Shown: positions 1 to 10,327, numbered from the stretch's first letter. The stretch: DNA of 64,000 nt from Roseibium aggregatum IAM 12614 (GCF_000168975.1 NZ_AAUW01000002.1:1-64000), one strand, 5' to 3'. The notes: generated by a model from the letters alone, not told the origin. Numbers and translations are program-made.

Positions 1-214
1 ATCTCCCGGAAGGAATAAGCCCTTCTCCGCCGATCTCCGCATCGGCGAAGATCACCACATCGTGGCTTGAGACCGCCAGCGCGTGCTCGGCGACAAGCTG
101 ATAATCGGTGTCGACCTCAAGTCCCGGCAAGCTGCGCGCGGCAATGGCCTCGGACAAGGCCGGCCCAAGCCCGTCATCGCCTCTACCTGGATTGCCATAG
201 CCGATCAGCAGCAT
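1..214 (-). CDS. hoxW: Hydrogenase maturation protease HoxW (partial, N-terminal part)
   Basis: Only the first 71 codons are inside the window; the gene runs off the left edge. The protein begins MLLIGYGNPGRGDDGLGP, the N-terminal glycine-rich motif of the HyaD/HycI/HoxW peptidases, including the Asp-Asp pair and a later Asp-Ala-Glu (FADAEIGG) that in this family helps bind nickel. These enzymes remove the C-terminal extension of the hydrogenase large subunit after nickel insertion. It is the last visible gene of hoxFUYH, so the substrate should be the HoxH encoded just upstream. The start has GAGGA about 8 bases before the ATG. Family assignment is strong; the symbol comes from operon position. 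Confidence 0.9.
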   Translation of the reverse strand, partial: MLLIGYGNPGRGDDGLGPALSEAIAARSLPGLEVDTDYQLVAEHALAVSSHDVVIFADAEIGGEGLIPSGR

Positions 215-258
215 AAAGGCGTCCTCAATTCTGGGTTCCTACAAAAGCCCTTTCCACC

Positions 259-386
259 GTCATCCCGGGCAAGCGCAGCGCGAGCCGGGATCGGGGAGGC
301 AATCACCATTCCAAGCTTCTTTTTTCCCAAACGGGAACAAGGGGCTCGCCGATCCCGGATCTCCGCTTTGCTGCGTCCGGGATGAC
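259..386. repeat. REP-like palindrome doublet between hoxH and hoxW
   Basis: Two imperfect palindromes of about 36 bases lie in opposite orientation at 259-296 and 351-386. The outer ends GTCATCCCGG (259-268) and CCGGGATGAC (377-386) are exact reverse complements, and the inner GCCGGGATC/GATCCCGG ends also match. Related units occur near 53.5 kb and 60.0-60.2 kb. The roughly 210-base gap between hoxH and hoxW holds nothing else recognisable. Confidence 0.75.
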
Positions 387-424
387 TATCTGAGAGGCAT
401 TCATTCCACCGAACCTCCCCATGA

Positions 425-1867
425 TCAAACACACTGCGTCCGGCTGTCGACCAGCGCGCCGTCCGCGTTGAACAGCTCCACCTGCAGCGGCATCTGGCCG
501 AGGGCGTGGGTGGCGCAGGAAAGGCACGGGTCATAGGCGCGGATCGCGACTTCGACGTGGTTCAGCATGCCCTCGGTGATCTGTTCCTTGCCGGACAGAT
601 GCTTGACCGCGACATCCTTCACCGCGCGGTTCATGCCCTCGTTGTTATGGGTCGTGGAGACAATCAGGTTGCAATAGGTCACCTGGTCATGCTCATCGAC
701 CTTGTAATGGTGGATGAGGTTGCCGCGCGGCGCTTCAATCACGCCGATGCCTTCCTCGCGCCGGTCGCCCTTCACGATCAGATCCGTTCCCTGCAGGTCG
801 GGATCGTTCAGAAGCTCCCTGATCTTTTCCACGCAGTGCAGAACCTCGATCATCCGCGCCCAGTGATTGGCCAGCGTGGAATTGTTCGGCGTGCCGCAGG
901 TCACGGCCTTCAGGTCCTTCAGGGCGGCATTCGCCAGAGCCGTATCGATGAAGGCTGCCGTGTTCATGCGCGCCAGAGGTCCGACCCGGTACCAGCCTGC
1001 GTCTGAACCAAGCGTCTTGATGAAGGGGAACTTCATGTAGGACCAGGAGCGCACGTCCTCGACGATCAGCTCATGATACTTCGTGTAAGGCACCTGATCG
1101 AAAATCATGTCTCCGGTCGAGCTGAGCGCCCGCAAATTACCGTGATAAAGATCGAGCGCACCGTCGCTCTCACGCACCAGCGACATATAGTTGGACGGGA
1201 ACGAGCCGAACTCGGCGACCAGATCCTCATGTTCCAGCGTGTAGTCTTTTGCGAGCTTCACCGCATCCAGGGACCATTCGATCATCTGATCCACTGAAGC
1301 CAGGAAATGATCGCGCCGTTCGATGGGAAGATTGCGGTTGATGCCGCCCGGAATGGCGCCGGTGCCATGAACCTTCTTGCCGGCCGTCGCCTCGATGATT
1401 TCCTGCCCGTACTTGCGCATCAGGATGGCGCGCTTGCCGAGTTCCGGGTTCTCCTTGATCACCTCGAAGATGTTGCGTTTTTCCGCAGGCGCGCCGAAGC
1501 CGAACAGGAGATCGGGCGCTGCAAGATGGAAGAAGTGCAAAACGTGGGACTGCATCACCTGGCCGTAATGCATCAGCCGGCGCATCTTTTCCGCCGTCGG
1601 CGTCAGTTGGTCGACACCGGCGATCATGTCCATGGCTTTCGCCGCCGCCAGATGGTGGCTGACCGGGCAGATGCCGCACAGCCGCTGCACGATCACCGGC
1701 ACTTCCCACATCAGGCGCCCGCGAATGAAGCGCTCGAAGCCGCGGAATTCGACGATATGCAGCCGGGCTTCATCCACCTCGTTTTCCGCATTGAGATGGA
1801 TCGTCACCTTGCCGTGGCCTTCCACGCGGGTGACGGGGGAGATTTCAATCAGTCTGGGTTCAGCCAT
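425..1867 (-). CDS. hoxH: NAD-reducing [NiFe] hydrogenase large subunit HoxH
   Basis: This 480-residue cytoplasmic subunit carries the Ni-Fe active site for reversible H2 oxidation. The N-terminal ligand motif RLCGICPVSHH holds Cys64 and Cys67. The C-terminal motif DPCLSCATH holds Cys448 and Cys451 and ends at His454. The 26 residues after His454 match the extension removed by a HoxW-type protease in this family, and the start of such a protease gene lies downstream. The GFERFIRGR segment before the first motif is typical of the HoxH group. It is the fourth gene of hoxFUYHW, starting 11 bases after hoxY. Confidence 0.97.
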   Translation of the reverse strand: MAEPRLIEISPVTRVEGHGKVTIHLNAENEVDEARLHIVEFRGFERFIRGRLMWEVPVIVQRLCGICPVSHHLAAAKAMDMIAGVDQLTPTAEKMRRLMHYGQVMQSHVLHFFHLAAPDLLFGFGAPAEKRNIFEVIKENPELGKRAILMRKYGQEIIEATAGKKVHGTGAIPGGINRNLPIERRDHFLASVDQMIEWSLDAVKLAKDYTLEHEDLVAEFGSFPSNYMSLVRESDGALDLYHGNLRALSSTGDMIFDQVPYTKYHELIVEDVRSWSYMKFPFIKTLGSDAGWYRVGPLARMNTAAFIDTALANAALKDLKAVTCGTPNNSTLANHWARMIEVLHCVEKIRELLNDPDLQGTDLIVKGDRREEGIGVIEAPRGNLIHHYKVDEHDQVTYCNLIVSTTHNNEGMNRAVKDVAVKHLSGKEQITEGMLNHVEVAIRAYDPCLSCATHALGQMPLQVELFNADGALVDSRTQCV

Positions 1868-1878
1868 TGTGATCCCCC

Positions 1879-2448
1879 TCAGTCGAACTTGATCATGTCA
1901 CGCTCAAAGCCCCGGAACTTGCCGGTCAGCAGCTTGGAAAGCGTATCGAAAATGATGTCCCCACTCGGTGCGCAGCCCGGGATCTGGTAGTCGATCTCCA
2001 CCACCTGGGAACACGGATAGACCTCGTCCAGCAGCAAGGGCAGGGCCGGATCGTTGGGCACGTTGTGGGTCGTGTTGCGGATGTATTTGCCGGTGATATA
2101 GGCCTCGTCCAGACATTCGCGCAGCGGTGCATCGGAATGCATGATCGCGTTGCGCATGGCCGGCAGCCCACCCATGATCGCACATTGACCGAGCGCGATC
2201 AGCACATCGCAGTTGCGCCGGAAATCATGCAGCACATGCACGTTCTCCTCGTTGCAGCAGCCCCCCTCGATGATGCCGATGTCGCAGCGCTGGGTGAAGC
2301 GCTTCTTGTCGGTGAGCGGCGAGCGGTCGACTTCGACAAGCTGCATCAGCTCGATCAGCCTCTCATCGATATCGAGAATCGCCATGTGACAGCCGAAACA
2401 GCCGGCAAGAGAAGCGGTCGCGATCCGGGCCTTGGGCAGCTCGCTCAT
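1879..2448 (-). CDS. hoxY: NAD-reducing hydrogenase small subunit HoxY
   Basis: The 189-residue small subunit carries the proximal [4Fe-4S] cluster between HoxH and the diaphorase module. Near the N-terminus is CFGCHMAILDID with Cys17 and Cys20. Further candidate cysteines lie in EGGCCNEEN, GQCAIMGG and PGCAPSG, the usual spread in short HoxY-type subunits that lack a Tat signal and the extra C-terminal clusters. The ATG at 2448 overlaps the hoxU stop as ATGA, implying translational coupling. A longer upstream open frame is only overlap with hoxU. Confidence 0.95.
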   Translation of the reverse strand: MSELPKARIATASLAGCFGCHMAILDIDERLIELMQLVEVDRSPLTDKKRFTQRCDIGIIEGGCCNEENVHVLHDFRRNCDVLIALGQCAIMGGLPAMRNAIMHSDAPLRECLDEAYITGKYIRNTTHNVPNDPALPLLLDEVYPCSQVVEIDYQIPGCAPSGDIIFDTLSKLLTGKFRGFERDMIKFD

Positions 2449-3173
2449 TTGCGCTTCTCCTCGATGTCGTGGCCGATCAGACCATGATCGAATTCCCGCT
2501 CGCCGATGGGAACGGCGAAGCCGACGCGCTTGCGGATGATGCAGCCAACCGGGCAGACCTCGGCCGAGATCGCATGATCGGTGACCTCGGCATCGGTATC
2601 GGCAAGGTTCTCGCCGTTGACCGCGACCCGCCGGTGAATACCGCGGCCGACATAGCCGAAGATGCCCTTGCCATCGACGTCCTGGGAGGCGCGGATGCAG
2701 CGCCCGCAGGAGATGCAGCGGTTGGTGTCCAGCGCGATGTCGGGGTGAGACGCATCCAGGGCCCGGCACGGTTCCAGATACGGAAATCTGGTGGCTTCCG
2801 TCATGTCGAGCCGGTAGGCCATGGCCTGAAGCTCGCAATTGCCGCTGGCTTCGCAGATCGGGCAAAGGTGATTGCCCTCATGGAACAGCATTTCCACCAG
2901 GTCCCGGCGCATCTTGGTCAGGCGTGGTGTCTCGTTTTCCACCGCCTGCCCCGGCGCTGCCGGCTGGGTGCAGGCGGCAACGCTGCGCCCGCCTGCCTTC
3001 ACCGTGCAGACCCGGCAACTGCCCTGGTGGCGCAAGCCCTCGTGATCGCACAGGCGCGGGATATAGACCCCGGCCTCGTCGGCCGCTTCCATGATGGTCT
3101 GGCCTGCATAGGCGGTGATCTCCACCCCGTCGATGGTGAAGGTAAAGCCGGTCTCTTTCTTCGTGCCGCTCAT
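2445..3173 (-). CDS. hoxU: NAD-reducing hydrogenase diaphorase subunit HoxU
   Basis: The 242-residue iron-sulfur subunit connects the hydrogenase and FMN/NAD modules and is homologous to the N-terminal part of complex I NuoG. Domains in order: a [2Fe-2S] ferredoxin fold (Cys42, Cys53, Cys56, Cys68), the His-Cys3 region HEGNHLCPICEASGNC (Cys104, Cys107, Cys113), and a [4Fe-4S] site CISCGRC with the later CPVGC (Cys153, 156, 159, 207). It shares 4-base ATGA overlaps with both hoxF and hoxY, so the diaphorase and small-subunit genes are tightly coupled. Confidence 0.95.
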   Translation of the reverse strand: MSGTKKETGFTFTIDGVEITAYAGQTIMEAADEAGVYIPRLCDHEGLRHQGSCRVCTVKAGGRSVAACTQPAAPGQAVENETPRLTKMRRDLVEMLFHEGNHLCPICEASGNCELQAMAYRLDMTEATRFPYLEPCRALDASHPDIALDTNRCISCGRCIRASQDVDGKGIFGYVGRGIHRRVAVNGENLADTDAEVTDHAISAEVCPVGCIIRKRVGFAVPIGEREFDHGLIGHDIEEKRK

Positions 3174-5050
3174 TGGGTGAAATCCTTGTCGAAGATATAG
3201 GAGCGGCGCTTGGCGATCTTGCGCGCACCGTCGATGGCCGACTGGATGTCGAACGTGTCGCGAATGCCGTCCTTGCTCGGCTTGATCACTGCCGAATAGA
3301 CCAGCGGAAAGTTCTTCAAGGTGGTGAGGACCGGGTTGGGAGACGTCATGCCGAGGCCGCAGCGGCTGGTCTCGATGATCGTTCCGGACAGGTCCTTGAG
3401 GTAGTCTATGTCCTCCGGGTTCGCGAGGCCCTTGCGGAACTTCTGGATCGCCTTCTGCAGAAAGACGTTGCCGACGCGGCAGGGTGTGCAATAGCCGCAG
3501 CTCTCATGCACGAAGAAGGACATGTAGTATTCGACGATCTCCAGAACGTTGCGCTCGCCGTTGAAGACGATGATCGCACCACCGGTCGCAAGGTCGTCGA
3601 ACGTCAGTTTGCGGTGAAAGCTGTCGCGGGCAATCATCGTGCCGCTCGGTCCGCCAACCTGGACGGCGGCAGCATCCTCGCCGCCAACCATCGCCAGCAG
3701 TTCCCAGACCGTGTGTCCGTAAGGCAGTTCATAGATGCCCGGGTTCAGGCAGTCGCCACAGACGGAAAACAGCTTGGTGCCGTGCGAGCCTTCCATGCCC
3801 ATGGCATTGAACCAGGCCGCCCCCTTGTCAAGAATGCGCGCGGCGTGACAGAAGGTCTCCACGTTGTTGACCACCGTCGGATACCCGAGATAGCCGCGGT
3901 TGACCGGAAACGGAGGCCGCGTCTTGGGTTCGCCCGGCAGGCCCTCGCAGGAGCTGATAAGCGCACCTTCTTCGCCGCAGATATAGGCGCCCGCACCGAG
4001 CTGCAGGCGGATATCGAAATCAAACCCCTTCACGCCCAGAATGTCCTTGCCGAGCAGGCCCCGCCAGCGGCGCTCTTCCAGCACCTGAAGCAGAAGCTCG
4101 CGCAAATAGACATACTCGCCGCGCAGATAAAGGATGCCCTCGCGGGCCCCGACGGCTCTTGCCGCAATCGTCATGCCTTCGATCAGCAGATGGGGCCGTT
4201 CGGTCAGGAGGACGCGGTCCTTGAAGGTGCCCGGTTCGCCTTCATCGGCATTGCAGATGACGAAGTGCTTTTCGGCACGCTCGCTGGCGGCAAAACGCCA
4301 TTTCCGGCCGGTGGTAAAGCCCGCGCCGCCGCAGCCGCGCAGCCCGCTTTCCTCAATCGCCGAAATGATCTGCGTCGGGGTAATGGTGGCCGCCTTGGCA
4401 AGCCCGGCGTCTTCCGGCACCGGACCGAGCAACACTTCACCTGCATGGCGGATATTGTTGTCGACCATATGCAAGGCGCGTTCGGAGGGTGTCAGCGCCT
4501 CGAACCGGTCGCTGATCAGCTGCTCCGGGCTGCGGCCTGCCTTCAACGCCTGCGCGGCGCTGCGCGCCGTCTCCGGCGTCAGCTTCGTCAGGACGATGTC
4601 GTTGACCATCGCGGCCGGTGCCTGGTCGCACATGCCGATGCAGGGAGTGTATTCCAGCGAAAACGCGCCGTCGTTGCTGGTCTCGCCCACCTTCAGCCCG
4701 AGCTCGTCTTCAAATGCGCAGGCAACTTCCGACAGCCCGGAGAAGCGGTCGACGATATCATCACACAGCCGGATGGTGACCCTGCCCTTCGGTGTCAGGG
4801 ACAGAAAGGAATAGAAGCTGGCAACGCCTTCCACCTCGATCCGGGTGAGACCGGTGGCAGCGGCGATATGGTCCATGGTCGCCGGAGCAATGCAGCGGTA
4901 GCGATCCTGCACCTCGCGCAGGATATCGAGCATGCGATGCTTGTCGTTGCCGAATTGCGCGCAGATCGCGTCGATCTCTTCGGCTGAAACAGGTGCGGTT
5001 CCGCAGATGGCCGTCGAGATCCCGTTTCCGGTCTTCTGCCCGTTATCCAT
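3170..5050 (-). CDS. hoxF: NAD-reducing hydrogenase diaphorase subunit HoxF (HoxE-HoxF fusion type)
   Basis: This 626-residue FMN- and NAD-binding subunit has an N-terminal HoxE/NuoE-like thioredoxin-fold domain (about residues 25-180) fused to a NuoF-like domain, as in the Ralstonia HoxF type. Visible features are the FMN loop RGCGGAGFTTGRKW (about 239-251), the NADH-site segment ICGEEGALISSCEG (about 357-370) and the C-terminal [4Fe-4S] motif SCGYCTPC with a later RCGLG. In the HoxE-like part the expected four [2Fe-2S] cysteines are reduced to three: Cys96, Cys137 and Cys141 are present but position 101 is Asp. The ATG at 5050 follows GGGAGGGG; longer in-frame starts upstream lack a comparable site. 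Confidence 0.95.
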   Translation of the reverse strand: MDNGQKTGNGISTAICGTAPVSAEEIDAICAQFGNDKHRMLDILREVQDRYRCIAPATMDHIAAATGLTRIEVEGVASFYSFLSLTPKGRVTIRLCDDIVDRFSGLSEVACAFEDELGLKVGETSNDGAFSLEYTPCIGMCDQAPAAMVNDIVLTKLTPETARSAAQALKAGRSPEQLISDRFEALTPSERALHMVDNNIRHAGEVLLGPVPEDAGLAKAATITPTQIISAIEESGLRGCGGAGFTTGRKWRFAASERAEKHFVICNADEGEPGTFKDRVLLTERPHLLIEGMTIAARAVGAREGILYLRGEYVYLRELLLQVLEERRWRGLLGKDILGVKGFDFDIRLQLGAGAYICGEEGALISSCEGLPGEPKTRPPFPVNRGYLGYPTVVNNVETFCHAARILDKGAAWFNAMGMEGSHGTKLFSVCGDCLNPGIYELPYGHTVWELLAMVGGEDAAAVQVGGPSGTMIARDSFHRKLTFDDLATGGAIIVFNGERNVLEIVEYYMSFFVHESCGYCTPCRVGNVFLQKAIQKFRKGLANPEDIDYLKDLSGTIIETSRCGLGMTSPNPVLTTLKNFPLVYSAVIKPSKDGIRDTFDIQSAIDGARKIAKRRSYIFDKDFTQ

Positions 5051-5426
5051 GGCCCCTCCCTTCCGATACTCAAAGCTGACTGCACCCGAGCAGGCACAAA
5101 ACAGCGCCGCCCCTTCCGGAACCGATTGCGGGTGTCGCGCCTGCCCTAAATCGATTTGAGGTCTAACCGGCCTGCTGCACATGATGGCAGCGACCCGCGA
5201 CAGACTTGTGAAATTTCCCGGTGGCCTCACGCTCCCAGACTTGCAGGGCAACGTCTTTGAGGAAGATCAACCTGCATAAAATCGGGGCAGCCTGTGCCCT
5301 CACGGCCCGTCATCGGGATGCGGTTGCGGTCCCGGACTGGCGCACACTTGCCTCCGGCAATCACGTGCATGGCTGAATGTTCAAAGTCGGATGTTGTGAA
5401 GGTAACGGGAGAGAAAGCGCCAGTTG

Positions 5427-5460
5427 CGCAAGCAGTACCACACGCTAGCGTGTGCTTGCG
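5427..5460. promoter_or_regulatory. Nested palindrome downstream of the M56 peptidase gene
   Basis: CACACGCTAGCGTGTG (5439-5454) is a perfect 16-base palindrome. It is nested with an outer inverted pair CGCAAGCA (5427-5434) and TGCTTGCG (5453-5460). It could be an operator or a transcript hairpin; nothing in the sequence decides between them. Confidence 0.5.
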
Positions 5461-5494
5461 TCATCTCACGAGGGCGTGGTGAGACCTATGCCCT

Positions 5495-5520
5495 GCTCCG
5501 GACGGCAAGCCGACCGGAGC
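5495..5520 (-). terminator. Stem-loop after the M56 peptidase gene
   Basis: GCTCCGG (5495-5501) pairs with CCGGAGC (5514-5520), 14 bases beyond the stop of the minus-strand peptidase gene. There is no T tract, so termination is only a possibility. Confidence 0.35.
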
Positions 5521-5533
5521 AACGCGACATCCC

Positions 5534-6721
5534 TCAGCGCAGCGGGCGCTGCGCGAAGGTGTTATAGGCCTGCAGCTGCCCGTTCGAACCGTTTCTGGTT
5601 TCCAGCCGTTCCAGGTTGATGATCGCCGACAGCATCAGCCGGTCCTGGCTCCAGTCGGCCGGTTTCTGGATCGACAGAGCCGACAGAAACACCACTGCCA
5701 CCATGGGCAAGACGGCCAGACAGGTTACACCCCAATGCGGGCGCACCCGGTTGGTTTCCAACAGGGCTTCCACCCGGCGGCGCAGTTTCTGTGCCGGTGA
5801 GCGGCGCAGCAGCTTGTCCTGCACTTCCAGAAGGGCAACGGCAGCAATGCCGACGGAACGCTTGCGCGCTTCCCTGTCCTGGTGCTTGCGGATTCCCGCC
5901 TGGGCGGCCCGCAGCAGGCACATGCAGTAGGACCTCAGGTCCACATGAGCGTTTTCCGCGACCTTTTGATCGCAGGCCAGTTCACGCAGGCGCTCGACTT
6001 CGGACTTCCACATGTAGAAGAACGGGTTCCAGAAAAACAGCGGCCGCAGAAGCTCCAGTCCGATTTCCCAGGTGACGTCGCCCTGGCGCAGATGCTGGAA
6101 CTCGTGCTTGAGAACCAGCTTCAGATCTTCCGGCTCGGCTAGAAGATCGGACGGGATGACCACGTAGTGACGCTTCAGGCCGCGCGCCGAGAACGGCACC
6201 ATTGCGCGGTCCGACAAAAGCAGTTGCACACGGCCGTTAGTCCGCCATTCATGGCAGGTGGCCAGCACCCGGTACAAACGCACGAAACCGACGACAAGCT
6301 TCAATGCGAAATAGCTGAACCCGGCCACCAGGGCAAAAGCAATTCCGGCACCAACGCCGGTAGACACGGTCAGGATCTTTTCACTGAGCTGCGCGCGAAG
6401 GCCCAGCAATGACTGGAAGTCTTCCGCCGGAATGGCAATGCCGCCACGCAGGTACTGCGAGACCGCATAATCGGCCAGATTGACGGACAGGGTCCGGGGG
6501 ACCACTTCCGCCGACAGCATGTGCTGGTAGCCCATGACGGCGAAAGGCGTTAGCAGGATCAGGGCGAACAAGCCGTTCAGCAGCCCAAGCTGCACGGAAA
6601 AATCGACCTTTCTACCGGAACGGGCCAGCAGAAGTTTGGCGCCCAGCCACACCATTGCAGTGATGGCGAGTGTGATGTTCAGATCGATATAGATATCGAA
6701 AATCTGGTTAAGTAGCGTCAT
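5534..6721 (-). CDS. M56-family membrane metallopeptidase (BlaR1/MecR1-like, no sensor domain)
   Basis: The 395-residue membrane protein has N-terminal hydrophobic segments (about 15-33, 45-65, 123-147) and then the zinc-protease motif KHEFQHLRQGD with HEFQH at 206-210. ELACDQKV further on supplies the third-ligand region typical of M56. A last hydrophobic segment (about 330-350) is followed by only some 45 residues. BlaR1/MecR1 instead carry a C-terminal penicillin-binding sensor of about 250 residues, so the stimulus here is unlikely to be a bound beta-lactam. The ATG at 6721 lies inside the end of the BlaI-like gene (14-base overlap), so the two are coupled and probably form a protease-repressor pair. 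The signal is unknown. Confidence 0.85.
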   Translation of the reverse strand: MTLLNQIFDIYIDLNITLAITAMVWLGAKLLLARSGRKVDFSVQLGLLNGLFALILLTPFAVMGYQHMLSAEVVPRTLSVNLADYAVSQYLRGGIAIPAEDFQSLLGLRAQLSEKILTVSTGVGAGIAFALVAGFSYFALKLVVGFVRLYRVLATCHEWRTNGRVQLLLSDRAMVPFSARGLKRHYVVIPSDLLAEPEDLKLVLKHEFQHLRQGDVTWEIGLELLRPLFFWNPFFYMWKSEVERLRELACDQKVAENAHVDLRSYCMCLLRAAQAGIRKHQDREARKRSVGIAAVALLEVQDKLLRRSPAQKLRRRVEALLETNRVRPHWGVTCLAVLPMVAVVFLSALSIQKPADWSQDRLMLSAIINLERLETRNGSNGQLQAYNTFAQRPLR

Positions 6722-7103
6722 CTGTCCTCCTCCTGTCCAGCAACGCTCTGATTTCCTCCAGATCGTCTCCCGTGAGTTCGTATTCATCGACAAGCCGGGC
6801 CACGAGGGACGCAGGTGTGCCGTCGAACAGTTTTTCTGACAGATTTCGGAGAGATCGGGACTGGTAGGTATCCCTGGTCAGCCGAGGGGAATAGATGAAA
6901 GTCTTGCCTTCTTTGCGGCTGTCCACGAAGCCTTTTTCATCCAGAATTCGCATGATGGTGGCACAGGACGTATAGGCGAGTTTTCTCTCCGGCGGCAGAC
7001 AAGCTAGAATGTCCCGCACGGAGCCTTCACCGAGTTTCCAGAGTTCAGTCATGAACTCCAGCTCGACTTCGGTCAAAAACTCGTTGCTCTTACGCTTTCT
7101 CAT
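6708..7103 (-). CDS. BlaI/MecI/CopY-family transcriptional repressor
   Basis: The 131-residue protein has the length and layout of BlaI/MecI: an N-terminal winged helix (FLTEVELEFMTELWKLGEGSVRDIL, then a recognition-helix segment ending ATIMRILDEKGFV) and a C-terminal dimerisation part (about 85-125). In the family, cleavage by a partner M56 protease relieves repression. The protease gene overlaps its 3' end. A palindrome of the BlaI-operator type lies directly before the start codon, so autoregulation is likely. Confidence 0.9.
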   Translation of the reverse strand: MRKRKSNEFLTEVELEFMTELWKLGEGSVRDILACLPPERKLAYTSCATIMRILDEKGFVDSRKEGKTFIYSPRLTRDTYQSRSLRNLSEKLFDGTPASLVARLVDEYELTGDDLEEIRALLDRRRTDDAT

Positions 7104-7115
7104 TACAGTCCTGTA
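7104..7115. promoter_or_regulatory. Candidate BlaI-type operator abutting the repressor gene
   Basis: TACAGTCCTGTA is a dyad with perfect arms TACAG and CTGTA. It fits the TACA-N-TGTA pattern of BlaI/MecI operators and touches the ATG of the repressor gene. A repressor bound here would block initiation of the repressor-peptidase transcript. Confidence 0.6.
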
Positions 7116-7242
7116 CCGATCACGGAAAATGAATGTGGCTTACAACATCTATTCATGCACCAGAATATCGGAAATTACTATGTCTTTAGTCGACGAAGAG
7201 GTTCGTGTTTCTCCAATCGTTGAGACGTCCTGATGGACGAAA

Positions 7243-7261
7243 CGCGCGGGAAACCCGCGCG
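7243..7261 (-). terminator. Terminator of the glycerol-type ABC operon
   Basis: CGCGCGGG (7243-7250) pairs with CCCGCGCG (7254-7261) around a three-base loop. On the minus strand it is followed by TTTCGTC and lies 13 bases after the last gene. The stem is strong but the T tract is short. Confidence 0.6.
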
Positions 7262-7273
7262 CCTTTGGTCACA

Positions 7274-7551
7274 TCAGACTTTCCAGAAGCAGAACACGCC
7301 CCAGCTGATGCTCAGGGCCAGCGGCCACCAGAGCGGGTTGCCCACCAGGCCGAGCCAGGCCAGGAAGATATAGGCCGTTCCGAGCAAGGTGATGAAGAGG
7401 CGGTCGCCGCGGGTCGTTTCCAGTCCGAGGACGCCCCTTCGGGCAGCTCCGCCGGGAAACTTCACCTCCAGGGCGGTCAGCACCCCGATTGCGGAGAAGA
7501 TGCCGACGAACAGCAGAGCCGTCGGCAAGGTCCAGGCCATCCAACCGAGCA

Positions 7552-7555
<4 letters not shown>
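7274..7555 (-). CDS. Small DUF2160-type membrane protein of the glycerol ABC operon (GlpU-like)
   Basis: A 93-residue protein with three hydrophobic segments (about 7-29, 52-72, 74-91). DUF2160 proteins of this size accompany the glycerol ABC transporter of rhizobia (GlpU position in glpSTPQUV). It overlaps the preceding permease gene by 4 bases (ATGA). No enzymatic motif is visible; its role in uptake is not established. Confidence 0.75.
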
Positions 7556-8349
<794 letters not shown>

Positions 8350-8360
8350 GACGGTTCTCC

Positions 8361-9223
<863 letters not shown>

Positions 9224-9227
<4 letters not shown>

Positions 9228-10315
9228 CGGGCACCTCCCTCAGGCTGGCTCGCCAGCCACCCGTCCTTGTAGAGACGCGTCTGGGATTGTTTGAAGTCGA
9301 GCATCACGTCGTCTCCGGCATTGGGTGCTTCGCCCTCCAGAATGGCGTTGATGCGCATGTCGTGAGCGACCGCCTCAACCACCTTGTGGCGGCCGATGTC
9401 GGCAACCTTGCGAACCTTCGCCGCAATGCCCGCACCACCGGCGGACACCTTGACGAATTCGGGCCGGACGCCGATCTCCGCCGCGCCATCGCCGGCAGTG
9501 GCCACCGGGCCTTCCAGCGCGACCCTTTCGCCGCGGAAGAATGCCGCTCCGTTCTGGACGTCGCAGGGAAGGACGTTCATGCCCGGAGAGCCGATGAAGT
9601 GCCCGACGAAAGTGTGGGCGGGACGTTCGAACAGATCCACGGGCGTGCCGATCTGCACAACCTCGCCGTCCTGCATCACCACCACCTGATCAGCGAACGT
9701 CAGCGCTTCGGTCTGATCGTGGGTCACATAGATCATGGTCGCCCTGACCCGTTGGTGAAGTTCTTTCAGCTTGGACCGCAGCTTCCATTTCAGATGCGGA
9801 TCGATCACCGTCAGTGGTTCGTCGAACATCACCACGTTGACGTCCTCACGGATGAGGCCACGGCCCATGGAGATCTTCTGCTTGTTGTCCGGCGAAAGAT
9901 TTGCCGCCCGGACCTTCAGCATGTCTGTGACTTCCAGCATTTCGGCGATCGCGGCGACCCGGCGCTTGACCGTATCCTCGTCGCGCCCCCGGTTCCTGAG
10001 CGGAAAGGCCAGATTGTCGTAGACGGTCATCGTGTCGTAGATGACCGGGAACTGGAACACCTGTGCGATGTTGCGTTTCGCCGGCGGCAGCGACGTGACA
10101 TCCTGATCGTTGAACAGGATCTTGCCTTCAGAAGGCACCAGCAGGCCGGAAATGATGTTCAGCAGCGTGGACTTGCCGCAGCCCGACGGGCCAAGCAGGG
10201 CGTAGGCCCCGCCGTCGTCCCAGGTCAGGTCGATCTTCTTCAGGGCGTAATCTGCGTCGCTCGCCGGATTGGGCTGGTAGCTGTGGCGCAGATTGGAGAG
10301 CTTGATTTGTGCCAT
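9224..10315 (-). CDS. glpT: Glycerol-type ABC transporter ATPase with degenerate signature motif (GlpT-like)
   Basis: The 363-residue ATPase has Walker [10 protein letters not shown], Walker B VVMFDEP and an intact H-loop VTHDQTEA. The ABC signature expected as LSGGQ reads LSPDN, and the D-loop is VIDP instead of NLDA. A C-terminal OB-type regulatory domain (after about 240) resembles UgpC/MalK. The partner ATPase has a normal signature but lacks the H-loop His, so together they should make one consensus and one degenerate ATP site. It lies between the GlpS-like and GlpP-like genes with gaps of 12 and -4 bases. Confidence 0.82.
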
Positions 10316-10327
10316 GATGTCCTCTCC

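Larger units (their letters stand above)
5051..5533. other. Intergenic region upstream of hoxF
   Basis: About 480 bases without a credible gene. It should contain the hox operon promoter, but I could not place one: a TGCACG-like and TTGC-like pair on the minus strand near 5355-5375 has the wrong spacing for sigma-54. The part near 5427-5520 is rich in inverted repeats, annotated separately. Confidence 0.6.

Noticed and set aside
3173..4987. Long open frame (604 codons) on the plus strand opposite hoxF
   Set aside because: It is the antisense shadow of a GC-rich gene with clear HoxF motifs; no recognisable domain or start signal.
5355..5375. Sigma-54 promoter for the hox operon
   Set aside because: The GC and TTGC elements on the minus strand are one base too close, and the GG of the -24 element is absent.
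5534..7103. Beta-lactam resistance regulatory locus
   Set aside because: The M56 protein lacks a penicillin-binding domain and no beta-lactamase or mecA-like gene is adjacent.
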